A stretch of 64,000 bases of DNA from Bradyrhizobium sp. 195 (GCF_023101665.1 NZ_CP082161.1:3658001-3722000); one strand, 5' to 3'; shown: positions 7,802 through 16,743, numbered from the stretch's first letter. The notes: generated by a model from the letters alone, not told the origin. Made by a program: numbers and translations.

Positions 7802-8734
7802 ATGAGCATGGTCCAGCTGTCCCAGACAAATGTGCATCCGCGCCGCACCACGAGGCTGCGCGGGCGCATGCTGCCTTACCTGCTGAGCCTGCCGGCTCTG
7901 CTCGTCTGTATCGCCATCCTCGTCCCCTTCGTGACCGCGGCGGTCTATTCGCTCCAGCGCTACCGGCTGAATCTGCCGTATTTGCGCGGCTTCATCGGGG
8001 TCGACAATTACATTGACTTCCTCTCCGACCCCGCCTTCTGGAATACGCTTCGCATCTCGCTCACCTATACCGCGCTGACGGTGGTTCTCGAGCTGCTGCT
8101 CGGCCTCGGCATCGCCTTGCTGTTGCGGCGACCGACCCGCTTTCACAATGCGGTGTCGATCGCTCTGCTGCTGCCGCTGATGACCGCACCTGCGATCGCC
8201 GCGCTGATGTGGAAGCTCATGACCAACCCGAGCTTCGGCATCCTGTCCTATTTCGTGAGTCTGTTCGGCGTGCATGACTTCAAATGGGCATCCGATCCGT
8301 CGAGCGCGCTGTTCACGGTGGTGCTGGTCGACATGTGGGTCTACACGCCCTTCATCATGATCCTGCTTCTCGCTGGGTTGCGCTCGCTGCCGCGGCAGCC
8401 GTTCGAGGCGGCGGCGCTCGACGGCGTGCCGGCCAGCTTCGTGTTCTTCCGCATCACGCTGCCCATGCTAGCGCCCTACATCATTACGGCCTCGCTGTTT
8501 CGCCTGCTGGATTCAATCCAGCAGTTCGACATCATCTACGCGATGACGCAGGGCGGCCCGGGCGACCGGCTGATGGTGTTCCAGGTCCAGGCCTATCTCG
8601 AATTCTTCCAGTACACCAATGTCGGCCGTTCGGCGGCGCTGCTGATGATCCTGTGGGTGATCACCAACATCCTGTCGAACATCTTCATCAAGAACTGGCT
8701 GCGGCTGCGCGCACGCGCCCACGGTCACGCGTAA
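7802..8734 (+). CDS. Carbohydrate ABC transporter permease (MalF-like)
   Basis: This 310-residue inner-membrane protein has about six transmembrane helices, the first being LPYLLSLPALLVCIAILVPF. The ATPase-docking EAA loop reads EAAALDGVPASFVFFRITLP near residues 203-222, the expected position for MalF/UgpA-type permeases. It lacks the extra periplasmic loop of enteric MalF. The ATG at 7802 was taken; another ATG at 7808 is equally possible because the ribosome site is weak. It pairs with the next gene to form the translocation pore. Confidence 0.88.
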   Translation: MSMVQLSQTNVHPRRTTRLRGRMLPYLLSLPALLVCIAILVPFVTAAVYSLQRYRLNLPYLRGFIGVDNYIDFLSDPAFWNTLRISLTYTALTVVLELLLGLGIALLLRRPTRFHNAVSIALLLPLMTAPAIAALMWKLMTNPSFGILSYFVSLFGVHDFKWASDPSSALFTVVLVDMWVYTPFIMILLLAGLRSLPRQPFEAAALDGVPASFVFFRITLPMLAPYIITASLFRLLDSIQQFDIIYAMTQGGPGDRLMVFQVQAYLEFFQYTNVGRSAALLMILWVITNILSNIFIKNWLRLRARAHGHA

Positions 8735-8752
8735 AAGCGAAGGAGGCAGTGA

Positions 8753-9610
8753 ATGGATCATTCCAGTCTCGCAGGCCGCATCTTTCGGGGCGTGGCGCTG
8801 GCGCTGGTGCTCGTCTTCTTCATGTTCCCGATTGTCTGGATCCTCATGATGTCGTTCCAGACGAATGAACAGATCCTGCGGATTCCGCCGCACATCCTGT
8901 TCGAGCCGACGCTCGCAAATTACCAGGCCTTGATCTCGGGCCAGCTCCGCACCACGGCCGGCAATCTCGAGATCTCCTTCATGCGCAACCTCATGAACAG
9001 CTTCGTGCTGTCGAGCGCCGCGGTACTGCTGGCCTTGCTGCTCGGTGTGCCCGCGGCCTATGCCTTCGCGCGGTTCAAGTTCCGCCTGGGCGAGAGCATC
9101 GCATTCACACTGCTGTCGTTCCGCTTTGCGCCGCCTCTGCTCGTGCTGCTGCCGCTGTCGCTGTACTACCAGCAGGTCGGGCTTAGCGACACGTATTTCG
9201 GCATCGTCTGGGTCTATCAGCTCATCGCGCTTCCCCTGATCCTGTGGATCGTGCGCGGCTATTTCGAGGACATCACTCCGGACATCGAGCACGCCTATCG
9301 ACTTGCCGGCCATTCCTGGCGCGAGGCCTTTACCCGCATTGCGGTGCCGCTCGCCGGTCCCGGGATCGCGGCGGCAGGTTTGCTGTCCTTTATCTTTTGC
9401 TGGAATAATTTCGTCTTCGCGCTGATCCTGGCTTCCGCCGACAAGCAGCCGGTAACCGTGGGCGCGCTTGCCTTCGTCACGGCCTCCGGCATTCAGTACG
9501 GCCAGATCGCGGCCGCCATTGTCCTCTCGGTCACGCCGACGCTGCTGCTCGCGCTCTATGCGCAACGCTATCTGGTTGAGGGGCTCTCGCTCGGCGCGGT
9601 GAAAGGCTGA
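8753..9610 (+). CDS. Carbohydrate ABC transporter permease (MalG-like)
   Basis: This 285-residue permease has six predicted membrane segments (first VALALVLVFFMFPIVWILMM). Its EAA loop reads EHAYRLAGHSWREAFTRIAV around residues 182-201, then PLAGPGIAAAG as in MalG/UgpE proteins. A GAAGGAGG ribosome site precedes the ATG, 18 bases after the first permease. The two permeases and two ATPases imply a four-subunit core in which every subunit is different. Only 4 bases separate its stop from the first ATPase gene. Confidence 0.88.
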   Translation: MDHSSLAGRIFRGVALALVLVFFMFPIVWILMMSFQTNEQILRIPPHILFEPTLANYQALISGQLRTTAGNLEISFMRNLMNSFVLSSAAVLLALLLGVPAAYAFARFKFRLGESIAFTLLSFRFAPPLLVLLPLSLYYQQVGLSDTYFGIVWVYQLIALPLILWIVRGYFEDITPDIEHAYRLAGHSWREAFTRIAVPLAGPGIAAAGLLSFIFCWNNFVFALILASADKQPVTVGALAFVTASGIQYGQIAAAIVLSVTPTLLLALYAQRYLVEGLSLGAVKG

Positions 9611-9614
9611 CAGG

Positions 9615-10721
9615 ATGGCGCGTCTCGAACTCAATTCCGTGGGCAAGGTTTTCGGCGCGGCGGGTTGCGTCGACAACCTGTCGCTGGCGGTCGAGCCCGG
9701 CGAGATCGTCGCGGTATTCGGGCCTTCGGGCAGCGGCAAGACCGTGCTGCTGCGTATGATCGCGGGCATGTTCGAGCCCGACGAGGGAGACATCCTGGTC
9801 GGCGGGCAATCGATCGTCGGCGCGCCGCCGGAGCGGCGCGGTATCGGCATGGCCTTCCAGAACTTTGCGCTGTTCCCGCACATGAGCGCGCACGACAACA
9901 TCGCGAGCGGCTTGCGGGCGAAGGCCAAGGGCGGGGAGCTGGCCTCGCGGGTCACGTCGATCAGCCGGTTGTTGAAGATCGAGCATGTGCTCGGTCACAT
10001 GCCGCGTGAATTGTCCAACGGGCAAAAGCAGCGGACGGCACTGGCGCGTGCGCTGATCGGCAATCCGGAGGTGCTGCTCCTGGATGATCCCTTGCGCAAC
10101 GTCGATGCAAAACTTCGCTATGAAATGCGGCTTGAGCTGCCGAGTCTGTTGCGCCGCAGCTCCGCCGCGGTGCTCTACGTCACCCAGGACTATCGTGAAG
10201 CCATGGCGATCGCGGACCGTATAGCGGTGCTGGTCGAAGGCCGGTTCGTCCAGGTCGCGCGTCCCGAAGAGATTTACGCTCAGCCGGCGTCCGTTGCGGT
10301 GGCGCGCCTGTTCGGCGATCCCAGCATCAATCTTGCCGAGGTTACACCACACGCCGAGCAGGGCGCGTTGACGGCCGAAATTGCCGGGACAAAAGTCAGG
10401 CTCGATCCCGCGGATCAGCAGCCAGCCGACCTCAGTCAGTGTTGGCTCGGCATTCGCCCCGATGATCTCGTCATCACCCGGTCAGCCAGTGAAGACGCCG
10501 TTCCCGCGCGCATCGTCGCGGTCACACCCATGCACGAAAGGGCCGTGCTCCTGCTGCGCTTTGCCGACGGCTCTGAATGGCTCGCGGCGTTGCCGCCAGA
10601 TTCACCGATGGCGATTGCCGACGACGGCGTCTTCGTACGCTTTGCGCCGGAGGCGGCACTGTTGTTCGATCGTGCGACCGGGCTCCGGGTTTGTCTGCCG
10701 CATCGGCGTCAGGCGGCGTGA
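9615..10721 (+). CDS. ABC transporter ATPase 1, with degenerate catalytic residues
   Basis: This 368-residue ATPase belongs to the MalK/UgpC class, with a C-terminal TOBE-like regulatory domain. Walker A is GPSGSGKT (about residues 36-43), the Q-loop is FQNFALFPHMS, and the signature is LSNGQKQR rather than LSGGQ. Walker B reads VLLLDDPL, with Asp where the catalytic Glu normally sits, and the switch histidine is Gln (YVTQDYREA). Its own hydrolytic site therefore looks impaired, although ATP binding should persist. The next gene encodes a second ATPase with a conventional Walker B and switch. A paired-ATPase arrangement is known from the rhizobial glycerol transporter (GlpS/GlpT). Confidence 0.87.
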   Translation: MARLELNSVGKVFGAAGCVDNLSLAVEPGEIVAVFGPSGSGKTVLLRMIAGMFEPDEGDILVGGQSIVGAPPERRGIGMAFQNFALFPHMSAHDNIASGLRAKAKGGELASRVTSISRLLKIEHVLGHMPRELSNGQKQRTALARALIGNPEVLLLDDPLRNVDAKLRYEMRLELPSLLRRSSAAVLYVTQDYREAMAIADRIAVLVEGRFVQVARPEEIYAQPASVAVARLFGDPSINLAEVTPHAEQGALTAEIAGTKVRLDPADQQPADLSQCWLGIRPDDLVITRSASEDAVPARIVAVTPMHERAVLLLRFADGSEWLAALPPDSPMAIADDGVFVRFAPEAALLFDRATGLRVCLPHRRQAA

Positions 10722-10734
10722 GGAGAGCGGACCC

Positions 10735-11850
10735 ATGGGCATGCTCGAAATCAAGAATGTCGACAAGGTCTACAGCAGCCGCGGCAAACCGCCGGTGCAT
10801 GCCGTGCGCGCGCTCGACATGGAAGTGAAGAAGGGCGAGATCGTTGCTCTCTTGGGCTCCTCCGGCTGCGGCAAGACATCGACCTTGCGGATGATCGCGG
10901 GCTTCGAGAGCGTGACCTCGGGCGCGATCGCGCTGTCGCAGCGGCGGATCGACAAGCTGCCGCCGGCGAAGCGCAAAGTGGCGATGGCCTTCGAGGGCTA
11001 TTCGCTCTATCCGCCGCTGACGGTGCGCGAGAACATCGGGTTTGCACTCAAGGCGCAGCAGCTCTCGCGCAGCGAAATATCGCGCCGGGTCGAAGCGATC
11101 GCGCAGCTGGTCGAGATCGAGGATATCTTGGACAGCTTCCCGCGCGCGATCTCGGGCGGGCAGCAGCAGCGTGTGTCGCTGGCGCGTGCCTTGGTGCGCG
11201 ACGCCGACCTCTATCTGCTCGATGAGCCCATGGGCCAGCTCGAACCGCAACTTCGCGCCGTGTTGCGCGGGCGAATCAAGGGCCTTTTGGCCGAGCGCGG
11301 CATGACGGCGATCTTCGTCACCCATGATCAGACCGAGGCGAGCGCGCTCGCTGATCGCATCGCGGTGATGGAGGACGGCGTCCTTCAGCAATTCGCCAGC
11401 GAAAGGGAATTGAAGAACCGCCCGGCGAATCTCTTCGTCGCCAGCTTCATCGGTGAGCCGCCGATGAATCTGCTGGAGACGGATGTTGCACCCGCCGATG
11501 GCGGTTTCCGCCTGTCGGTCGGCTCCGACATCGCGTTCGCAATTCCAGGTGATGCGTTTGATCAGGCCGCGCGGCGGGCGCTCGGGCAGACCAGGCGGGT
11601 CCGGGTCGGCATCCGCCCGCAGAAGGTCGCGGTCGGAACGGGCGATGCCCGCGTGCGCGTCGTGTCCAATCAATGGCTCGGTGACCAGTCGCATGTCGCT
11701 GGCGAGTGTGCAGGCCGTCTCATGATCGCGGTGACGCCGAACCGGATCGCGGCGCGGCCGGGCGACGTCATCCCGTTCGCGCTGGAGCCGCGCTACCTTC
11801 ACATCTTCGGAGCCGACGGCAGCTGCATTCGTCACGCGGAGGGGGGGTGA
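10735..11850 (+). CDS. ABC transporter ATPase 2 (MalK-like)
   Basis: This 371-residue ATPase has Walker A GSSGCGKT (about residues 42-49), signature ISGGQQQR, Walker B LYLLDEPM and switch FVTHDQTE, all conventional. The Q-loop is unusual: AFEGYSLYPPLTVREN has Glu where Gln is expected. The C-terminal part (RRVRVGIRPQKVAVGTGDAR) is a MalK-type OB/TOBE domain. The ATG at 10735 follows GAGGAGAG; the frame is open further upstream but overlaps the first ATPase gene. With ATPase 1 it should form an asymmetric dimer in which this subunit supplies the intact catalytic Glu and His. Confidence 0.87.
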   Translation: MGMLEIKNVDKVYSSRGKPPVHAVRALDMEVKKGEIVALLGSSGCGKTSTLRMIAGFESVTSGAIALSQRRIDKLPPAKRKVAMAFEGYSLYPPLTVRENIGFALKAQQLSRSEISRRVEAIAQLVEIEDILDSFPRAISGGQQQRVSLARALVRDADLYLLDEPMGQLEPQLRAVLRGRIKGLLAERGMTAIFVTHDQTEASALADRIAVMEDGVLQQFASERELKNRPANLFVASFIGEPPMNLLETDVAPADGGFRLSVGSDIAFAIPGDAFDQAARRALGQTRRVRVGIRPQKVAVGTGDARVRVVSNQWLGDQSHVAGECAGRLMIAVTPNRIAARPGDVIPFALEPRYLHIFGADGSCIRHAEGG

Positions 11851-11852
11851 CC

Positions 11853-13433
11853 ATGCAAATCTCGCCGCAGCGCGATATGATCATCGGCATCGATGCAGGC
11901 ACGTCTCTGATCAAGACCGTGGCCTTCACGCGCGACGGGCGGCAGCTCGGCGATTTTTCTCTGCCCAATACATACACGATATCGCCCGGCCACCACGTCG
12001 AGCAAGACATGTCGCGGACCTGGACCGACACGGTCGCCGCATTGCGCGGGCTAGTGGCCGCCGTGCCGGAGATTTCCCAGCGTCTGGCGGCCATTGCCGT
12101 CACAGGGCAGGGCGATGGCACCTGGCTGATCGACGACGACGGCCGCCCAGTCGCGCCCGCGCTGCTATGGCTGGATTCCCGCGCCGCCGGCCTCGTCGAA
12201 GGAATCCGCTCCAGCGAGCGCAATGCCGCCCTCTATCGGCGCACTGGCTCCGGGCTCAACGCCTGCCAGCAGGGGCCGCAGCTCGCTTGGCTGCGAGCGC
12301 ATGCGCCCGAGACGCTGTCGCGGGCCAGGACAGCTTTTCACTGCAAGGATTGGCTCTACTTCCTGCTCACCGGCCAGCGCACGACCGATCCGTCGGAATC
12401 GACCTTCACCTGCGGCGATTTCCGCAAGCGCCGCTTTGATGCGGAGACGGCGCGGCTAATCGGCATCGCCGATTGCGCGGCTCTGTTTCCCGAGGTGGTC
12501 GACGGGGTCACGACGACATATCCGCTAAGTGCCGCCGCTGCCATCGAGACCGGACTGCCCGAGGGCGTCCCGGTCTCGCTCGGCTACGTCGACGTGGTCT
12601 GCAATGCGCTTGGCGCGGGCCTCTACGATCCTTCGCCCGATGTCGGCTGCACCATCATCGGGTCCACCGGCATGCATATGCGCCTCGCAACCAGCGCTGA
12701 TGCGGTCACGCTGAATGCAGAGGCGACCGGCTACACCATGCCGTTCCCGGTCGCTGGGCACTACACCCAGATGCAGTCCAATATGGCGGCAACACTGAAT
12801 ATCGACTGGCTGCTCGATCTCGCGCGTGATCTTTTGGCCGCCGAGGGCGTCGTGCGATCGCGTTCTGATCTCATCCGGCGTTTGGACGAGAAGGTATTGA
12901 CGGCGAAGGCCGGCGAGCTCTTGTTTCACCCCTTCATCTCAGATGCCGGCGAGCGCGGGCCATTCGTTGCGCATGAGGCTTGCGCGCAATTCATCGGACT
13001 GCGATCACGCCACGGCTATTGGGACCTGATGCGAGCCGTGATGGAAGGACTCGCCTTCGCCGCGCGCGATTGCTACGCCGCGATGGGCGCGCTGCCGGGC
13101 GAGGTGCGGATCACCGGCGGCGCGGCGCGCAGTCGCGCGCTCGGGACTATCCTTGGGGCTGTGCTCGAATGCAAAGTGCGCGTCTGTAGCCGCGGCGAAG
13201 CCGGGGCGGCTGGCGCTGCGATGATTGCGGCCGTCGCAACCGGCCTTTATTCCGATATGACCAGCTGTGCTGAGGATTGGGTGAGACCGTATTTGAACGA
13301 ATGTCAAACGCCAGATGCCGCATTGGCCACGCGTTATGCGAAAATGTTCCCGGCTTATCTGGAGGCGAGACTGGCGTCGCGTCCGGTCTGGAAGCAACTC
13401 GCGGCGCTACGTACGGGAGCCGGACATGTCTAG
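11853..13433 (+). CDS. EryA-like FGGY polyol kinase
   Basis: This 526-residue FGGY kinase closely resembles, from memory of the family, erythritol kinase EryA of Brucella and rhizobia. Typical segments are MIIGIDAGTSLIKTVAFTRD, IAVTGQGDGTWLIDDDG, FHCKDWLYFLLTGQRTTDPS, GYVDVVCNALGAGLYDPS, IIGSTGMHMRLA and MQSNMAATLNIDWLLDLARD. The ATG at 11853 lies 2 bases after the ATPase 2 stop and behind a G-rich ribosome site. The expected reaction is ATP-dependent phosphorylation of a small polyol entering through the adjacent transporter. The rest of the classical erythritol pathway (eryC, tpiB, rpiB) is not in the operon, so the true substrate may be a different tetritol or pentitol. Confidence 0.75.
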   Translation: MQISPQRDMIIGIDAGTSLIKTVAFTRDGRQLGDFSLPNTYTISPGHHVEQDMSRTWTDTVAALRGLVAAVPEISQRLAAIAVTGQGDGTWLIDDDGRPVAPALLWLDSRAAGLVEGIRSSERNAALYRRTGSGLNACQQGPQLAWLRAHAPETLSRARTAFHCKDWLYFLLTGQRTTDPSESTFTCGDFRKRRFDAETARLIGIADCAALFPEVVDGVTTTYPLSAAAAIETGLPEGVPVSLGYVDVVCNALGAGLYDPSPDVGCTIIGSTGMHMRLATSADAVTLNAEATGYTMPFPVAGHYTQMQSNMAATLNIDWLLDLARDLLAAEGVVRSRSDLIRRLDEKVLTAKAGELLFHPFISDAGERGPFVAHEACAQFIGLRSRHGYWDLMRAVMEGLAFAARDCYAAMGALPGEVRITGGAARSRALGTILGAVLECKVRVCSRGEAGAAGAAMIAAVATGLYSDMTSCAEDWVRPYLNECQTPDAALATRYAKMFPAYLEARLASRPVWKQLAALRTGAGHV

Positions 13434-14466
13434 CTCCATTGCCATCGTCGGGGACCGCTTCATGCTGCCGTCGGTCTTTGCCGACAAGATCACGGCTGCC
13501 TGCGGCAACGGCGTCGACATCCGCCTTCTGGAGCAGCCCTGGCCGGACGAGCCGATGGAGCACGGCTATGCCGGCTCCAAGCTCGATGGGCTGAAGGAGT
13601 TCATGGGCGATCCGGACGAGGTCGTAGAGTTCATCGGCGACGCAGCGCTGCTCGTGACGCACCTCGCTCCGATCTCGCGGTCGATGCTGGAGCGCCTGCC
13701 GAACCTCAAATTCATTGCGGTCTCGCGTGGCGGTCCCGTCAATATCGACATGCAGGCCACGCGCGATCACGGGGTGATCGTCGTCAACACCCCGGGCCGC
13801 AACGCGAGCGCAGTCGCCGAGTTCACCATCGGCGCCATTCTCGCCGAGACGCGCCTGATCCGCAGCGGCCACGAATCCTTGCGCGGTGGCGAGTGGCGCG
13901 GCGATCTCTATCGGGCCGACCGCACCGGGCGCGAGCTCGGCGAGATGACGGTCGGCATCGTCGGTTACGGCGCGATCGGTACGCGCGTGGTGAAGCTGCT
14001 CAAGGCGTTCGGCTGCAAGATCCTGGTCGCCGACCCTTACGTCCAGCTCAGCGCGCAGGATCGCAATGACGGCGTCGCGCATGTCGGCCTGGCCGACTTG
14101 CTGGCGCGCGCCGACGTCATCAGCCTGCATGCGCGGGTTACCACCGAGACGACGGGCCTTATCGACCGCGCTGCACTCGAGCGCATCAAACCTGGTGCGT
14201 TGCTGATCAACACGGCGCGCGGCCCGCTGGTCGACTACCAGGCTCTCTTCGATGTCTTGTCCTCGGGGCGCCTTGGTGGCGCCATGCTCGACACGTTTGC
14301 GGTCGAGCCTGCGCCGCCGGACTGGCCGCTCCTGCAACTGCCCAACGTCACGCTGACGCCGCACATCGCCGGCGCCTCCTTGCGCACCGTCACCATAGCT
14401 GCCGATCAGGCCGCGGAAGAGGTTCGCCGCTATCTCACCGGCGAGCCACCGCTCAACCCTTGCTGA
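13426..14466 (+). CDS. D-isomer 2-hydroxyacid dehydrogenase (3-phosphoglycerate dehydrogenase-like)
   Basis: This 346-residue NAD-dependent dehydrogenase overlaps the kinase gene by 8 bases. The Rossmann fingerprint is GIVGYGAIGTRVVKLLKAFG (around residues 182-201). The catalytic triad positions are present: Arg in NTARGPLVDYQALF, Glu in DTFAVEP and His in LTPHIAGAS. There is no ACT or serine-binding regulatory domain, so it is not a dedicated serine-biosynthesis enzyme. In this operon it more likely oxidises or reduces a four- or five-carbon hydroxyacid or its phosphate. It is translationally coupled to the kinase and lies 19 bases before the aldolase. Confidence 0.85.
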   Translation: MSSSIAIVGDRFMLPSVFADKITAACGNGVDIRLLEQPWPDEPMEHGYAGSKLDGLKEFMGDPDEVVEFIGDAALLVTHLAPISRSMLERLPNLKFIAVSRGGPVNIDMQATRDHGVIVVNTPGRNASAVAEFTIGAILAETRLIRSGHESLRGGEWRGDLYRADRTGRELGEMTVGIVGYGAIGTRVVKLLKAFGCKILVADPYVQLSAQDRNDGVAHVGLADLLARADVISLHARVTTETTGLIDRAALERIKPGALLINTARGPLVDYQALFDVLSSGRLGGAMLDTFAVEPAPPDWPLLQLPNVTLTPHIAGASLRTVTIAADQAAEEVRRYLTGEPPLNPC

Positions 14467-14485
14467 AGACGAAAGGTGTTTCGAT

Positions 14486-15244
14486 ATGACGCGTGAGGAG
14501 CGACAGTTACGCGAAGCGATCATCGCCAAATGCCGGTGGATGAATGCCTCGGGTCTGAACCAGGGGACGTCAGGCAATATCTCCGCCCGCTACAAAGACC
14601 GGATGCTGATCACGCCGTCGGCGACGCCCTATGACGCGATGAAGCCGGAGATGATCGCGTCGATGCCGCTCGAGGGCGAATACGGCTCCTGGGAAGGATC
14701 GCTCCAGCCATCCACCGAATGGCGCTTTCATCTCGACATCATGCGCGGGCGGCCGGATGTCGGTGGCGTCGTGCATACGCATTCGACCTATGCCACCGTG
14801 CTTGCGATCACGCGCAAGCCGATTCCCGCCTGCCACTACATGATGGCAGCGTTCGGCGGCAAGGACATCCGCTGCGCGGGCTATGCGCGCTACGGTACTG
14901 CCGAGCTATCCGAACTCGCCCTGCAAGCGCTGGAGGGCCGCAATGGTTGTCTGCTCGCCAATCACGGCATGATCGCGGTGGGCGCCAATCTGGACAAGGC
15001 GATGTGGCTCGCCGTCGAGCTCGAGACCATCGCGCGTCAATATTATCTCTCGCTCGCGCTCGGCGCGCCGCATATTCTCAGTGAGGCGGAGATCGAGGAA
15101 ACGGTGAGGGGATTCTCGACTTACGGATTGCAGGCGCCCAAGGCTAAATTGAAGGCCAAGTCGAATCCAAAGCCAGCCAAGGCGCGAGCCGCGAAGGCCG
15201 CGGCACGGCAACGGGTTGAGAAGAAGCGCAGCGGAAAGCGATGA
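14486..15244 (+). CDS. Class II aldolase (L-fuculose-phosphate aldolase-like)
   Basis: This 252-residue protein resembles FucA. Motifs are NQGTSGNISARY near residue 26 (phosphate binding), STEWRFHLDI around 73 (catalytic Glu), VVHTHSTYAT around 93 (two zinc histidines) and LLANHGMIAVGA around 155 (third zinc histidine). FucA-type enzymes cleave ketose 1-phosphates to dihydroxyacetone phosphate and an aldehyde, which fits a locus with a polyol kinase and dehydrogenase. The last 35 residues (APKAKLKAKSNPKPAKARAA and onward) form a Lys/Ala/Pro-rich, histone-like tail that FucA lacks. The stop overlaps the next start as ATGA. Confidence 0.85.
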   Translation: MTREERQLREAIIAKCRWMNASGLNQGTSGNISARYKDRMLITPSATPYDAMKPEMIASMPLEGEYGSWEGSLQPSTEWRFHLDIMRGRPDVGGVVHTHSTYATVLAITRKPIPACHYMMAAFGGKDIRCAGYARYGTAELSELALQALEGRNGCLLANHGMIAVGANLDKAMWLAVELETIARQYYLSLALGAPHILSEAEIEETVRGFSTYGLQAPKAKLKAKSNPKPAKARAAKAAARQRVEKKRSGKR

Positions 15245-16743
15245 CTGCGCCTGACGCGGGCAGCGATCACGGGCTCGTCGACATCGCCATCATCGGCGGT
15301 GGCATCAACGGCGCCGGTATTGCCCGCGATGCGGCGGGGCGCGGTCTGAAGGTCCTGCTCTGCGAGAAGGGCGATTTCGCCGAAGGCACCTCGTCGCGTT
15401 CTGGCAAGCTGGTGCATGGTGGGCTGCGCTATCTCGAGTATTATGAGTTTCGCCTGGTCCGCGAAGCCCTGATCGAGCGCGAGGTCCTGCTCGCATCGGC
15501 CCCGCACATCATATGGCCGATGCGCTTCGTGCTGCCGCATTCGCCGGAGCAGCGGCCGGCCTGGCTGGTCCGCACCGGCCTGTTCCTCTACGACCATCTC
15601 GGCGGCCGCAAGCGCTTACCTGCGAGCCGCGGGCTCGACCTCGCGCATGCGCCGGAGGGCGCGCCGCTGCGCGCCGAATTCCGCCGCGGCTTTGAATATT
15701 CGGATTGCTGGGTCGACGATGCCCGGCTCGTGATCCTCAATTTGATCGATGCAGCGGAGAGCGGCGCCAAGATCCTGTCGCGCACCTGCGCAGTGAGCGC
15801 GCGCCGGGAAGGGGAGGTCTGGTGTCTGGAGATGCAGAGCGGGGACGGCGGCACGCAGATCGTTCGCGCGCGCGCCCTCGTCAATGCGGCAGGTCCCTGG
15901 GTGCAAGACGTCGTGCAGGGCGTCGCGGGCCTCAACTCTGCGCACAATGTCCGGCTGGTCAAGGGAAGCCATGTGGTGGTGCCGAAATTCTGGAGCGGGC
16001 CGCAGGCCTATCTGCTCCAGAACGCGGATCGCCGCGTTATCTTCGTCAACCCTTACGAGGACGATCTCGCGCTGATCGGTACCACGGATATTTCCTACGA
16101 CGGCTGCGCCGAAGATGTCGCGATCGACGAGGGCGAGATCGACTATCTGCTGGGCGTCTTGAGCCGCTACTTCAAGGCACCGCCGCACCGGAGCGAGGTC
16201 GTCCATGCTTTCTCCGGGGTTCGGCCGCTCTATGACGATAATGCCGAGAACCCCTCGGCCGTGACGCGGGACTATGTCTTCGAGGTTCACGGCACGCCGG
16301 AGGTGCCCCCTCTGCTGTCGATCTTCGGCGGCAAGATCACGACTTATCGCCGGCTCGCGGAGCAGGCACTCCGCCACCTCGAAGCCTGGTTTCCGAAGAT
16401 ATCGCCGGAATGGACGGCCGGCACGCCGCTGCCGGGCGGCGACATCAATGGCCCCTTCGATCGTTTCGTCAAAGAACTTGCGATCGCCTATCCCGACCTT
16501 CCGCGCAAGCTGATCCATCACTATGCGCGCCTGTACGGTACGCGGGCGCGCGGACTGCTTGGCCCGGCCCGGGTCTCGGCGGATCTCGGTCGGCATTTCG
16601 GTGGAGACTTTTATGAACGTGAGGCTGCGTTTCTACGCGAGACCGAGTGGGCCAAGGAGCCTCAGGACTTTTTGGATCGGCGCACCAAACATGGCCTGCA
16701 CCTTACGGCGGCCCAACGGGAGGCATTTGCCAGCTTCATCTAA
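15241..16743 (+). CDS. glpD: FAD-dependent glycerol-3-phosphate dehydrogenase family protein (GlpD/EryB-like)
   Basis: This 500-residue flavoprotein starts with a GxGxxG FAD fingerprint, IAIIGGGINGAGIARDAAGR, followed by GTSSRSGKLVHGGLRYLEYY, the signature of GlpD/EryB enzymes. Other typical segments are LVNAAGPWVQDV, LVKGSHVVVPKFW, TDISYDGCAEDVAIDEGEID, FSGVRPLYDDN and FGGKITTYRRLAEQAL. It would oxidise a polyol phosphate at the membrane and pass electrons to quinone. GlpD and the erythritol-phosphate dehydrogenase EryB are close paralogues that I cannot separate by eye. The position after an EryA-like kinase favours a polyol phosphate other than glycerol 3-phosphate. It is the last gene of the operon. 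Confidence 0.8.
   Translation: MTAPDAGSDHGLVDIAIIGGGINGAGIARDAAGRGLKVLLCEKGDFAEGTSSRSGKLVHGGLRYLEYYEFRLVREALIEREVLLASAPHIIWPMRFVLPHSPEQRPAWLVRTGLFLYDHLGGRKRLPASRGLDLAHAPEGAPLRAEFRRGFEYSDCWVDDARLVILNLIDAAESGAKILSRTCAVSARREGEVWCLEMQSGDGGTQIVRARALVNAAGPWVQDVVQGVAGLNSAHNVRLVKGSHVVVPKFWSGPQAYLLQNADRRVIFVNPYEDDLALIGTTDISYDGCAEDVAIDEGEIDYLLGVLSRYFKAPPHRSEVVHAFSGVRPLYDDNAENPSAVTRDYVFEVHGTPEVPPLLSIFGGKITTYRRLAEQALRHLEAWFPKISPEWTAGTPLPGGDINGPFDRFVKELAIAYPDLPRKLIHHYARLYGTRARGLLGPARVSADLGRHFGGDFYEREAAFLRETEWAKEPQDFLDRRTKHGLHLTAAQREAFASFI

Noticed and set aside
8513..9955. Long leftward frame of about 480 codons under the permease and ATPase genes
   Set aside because: It is antisense to genes with unambiguous motifs and is dominated by Arg, Gln, His and Asp, typical of a shadow frame. 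The same applies to long antisense frames at 10522-11835, 13147-14577 and 15616-16596.
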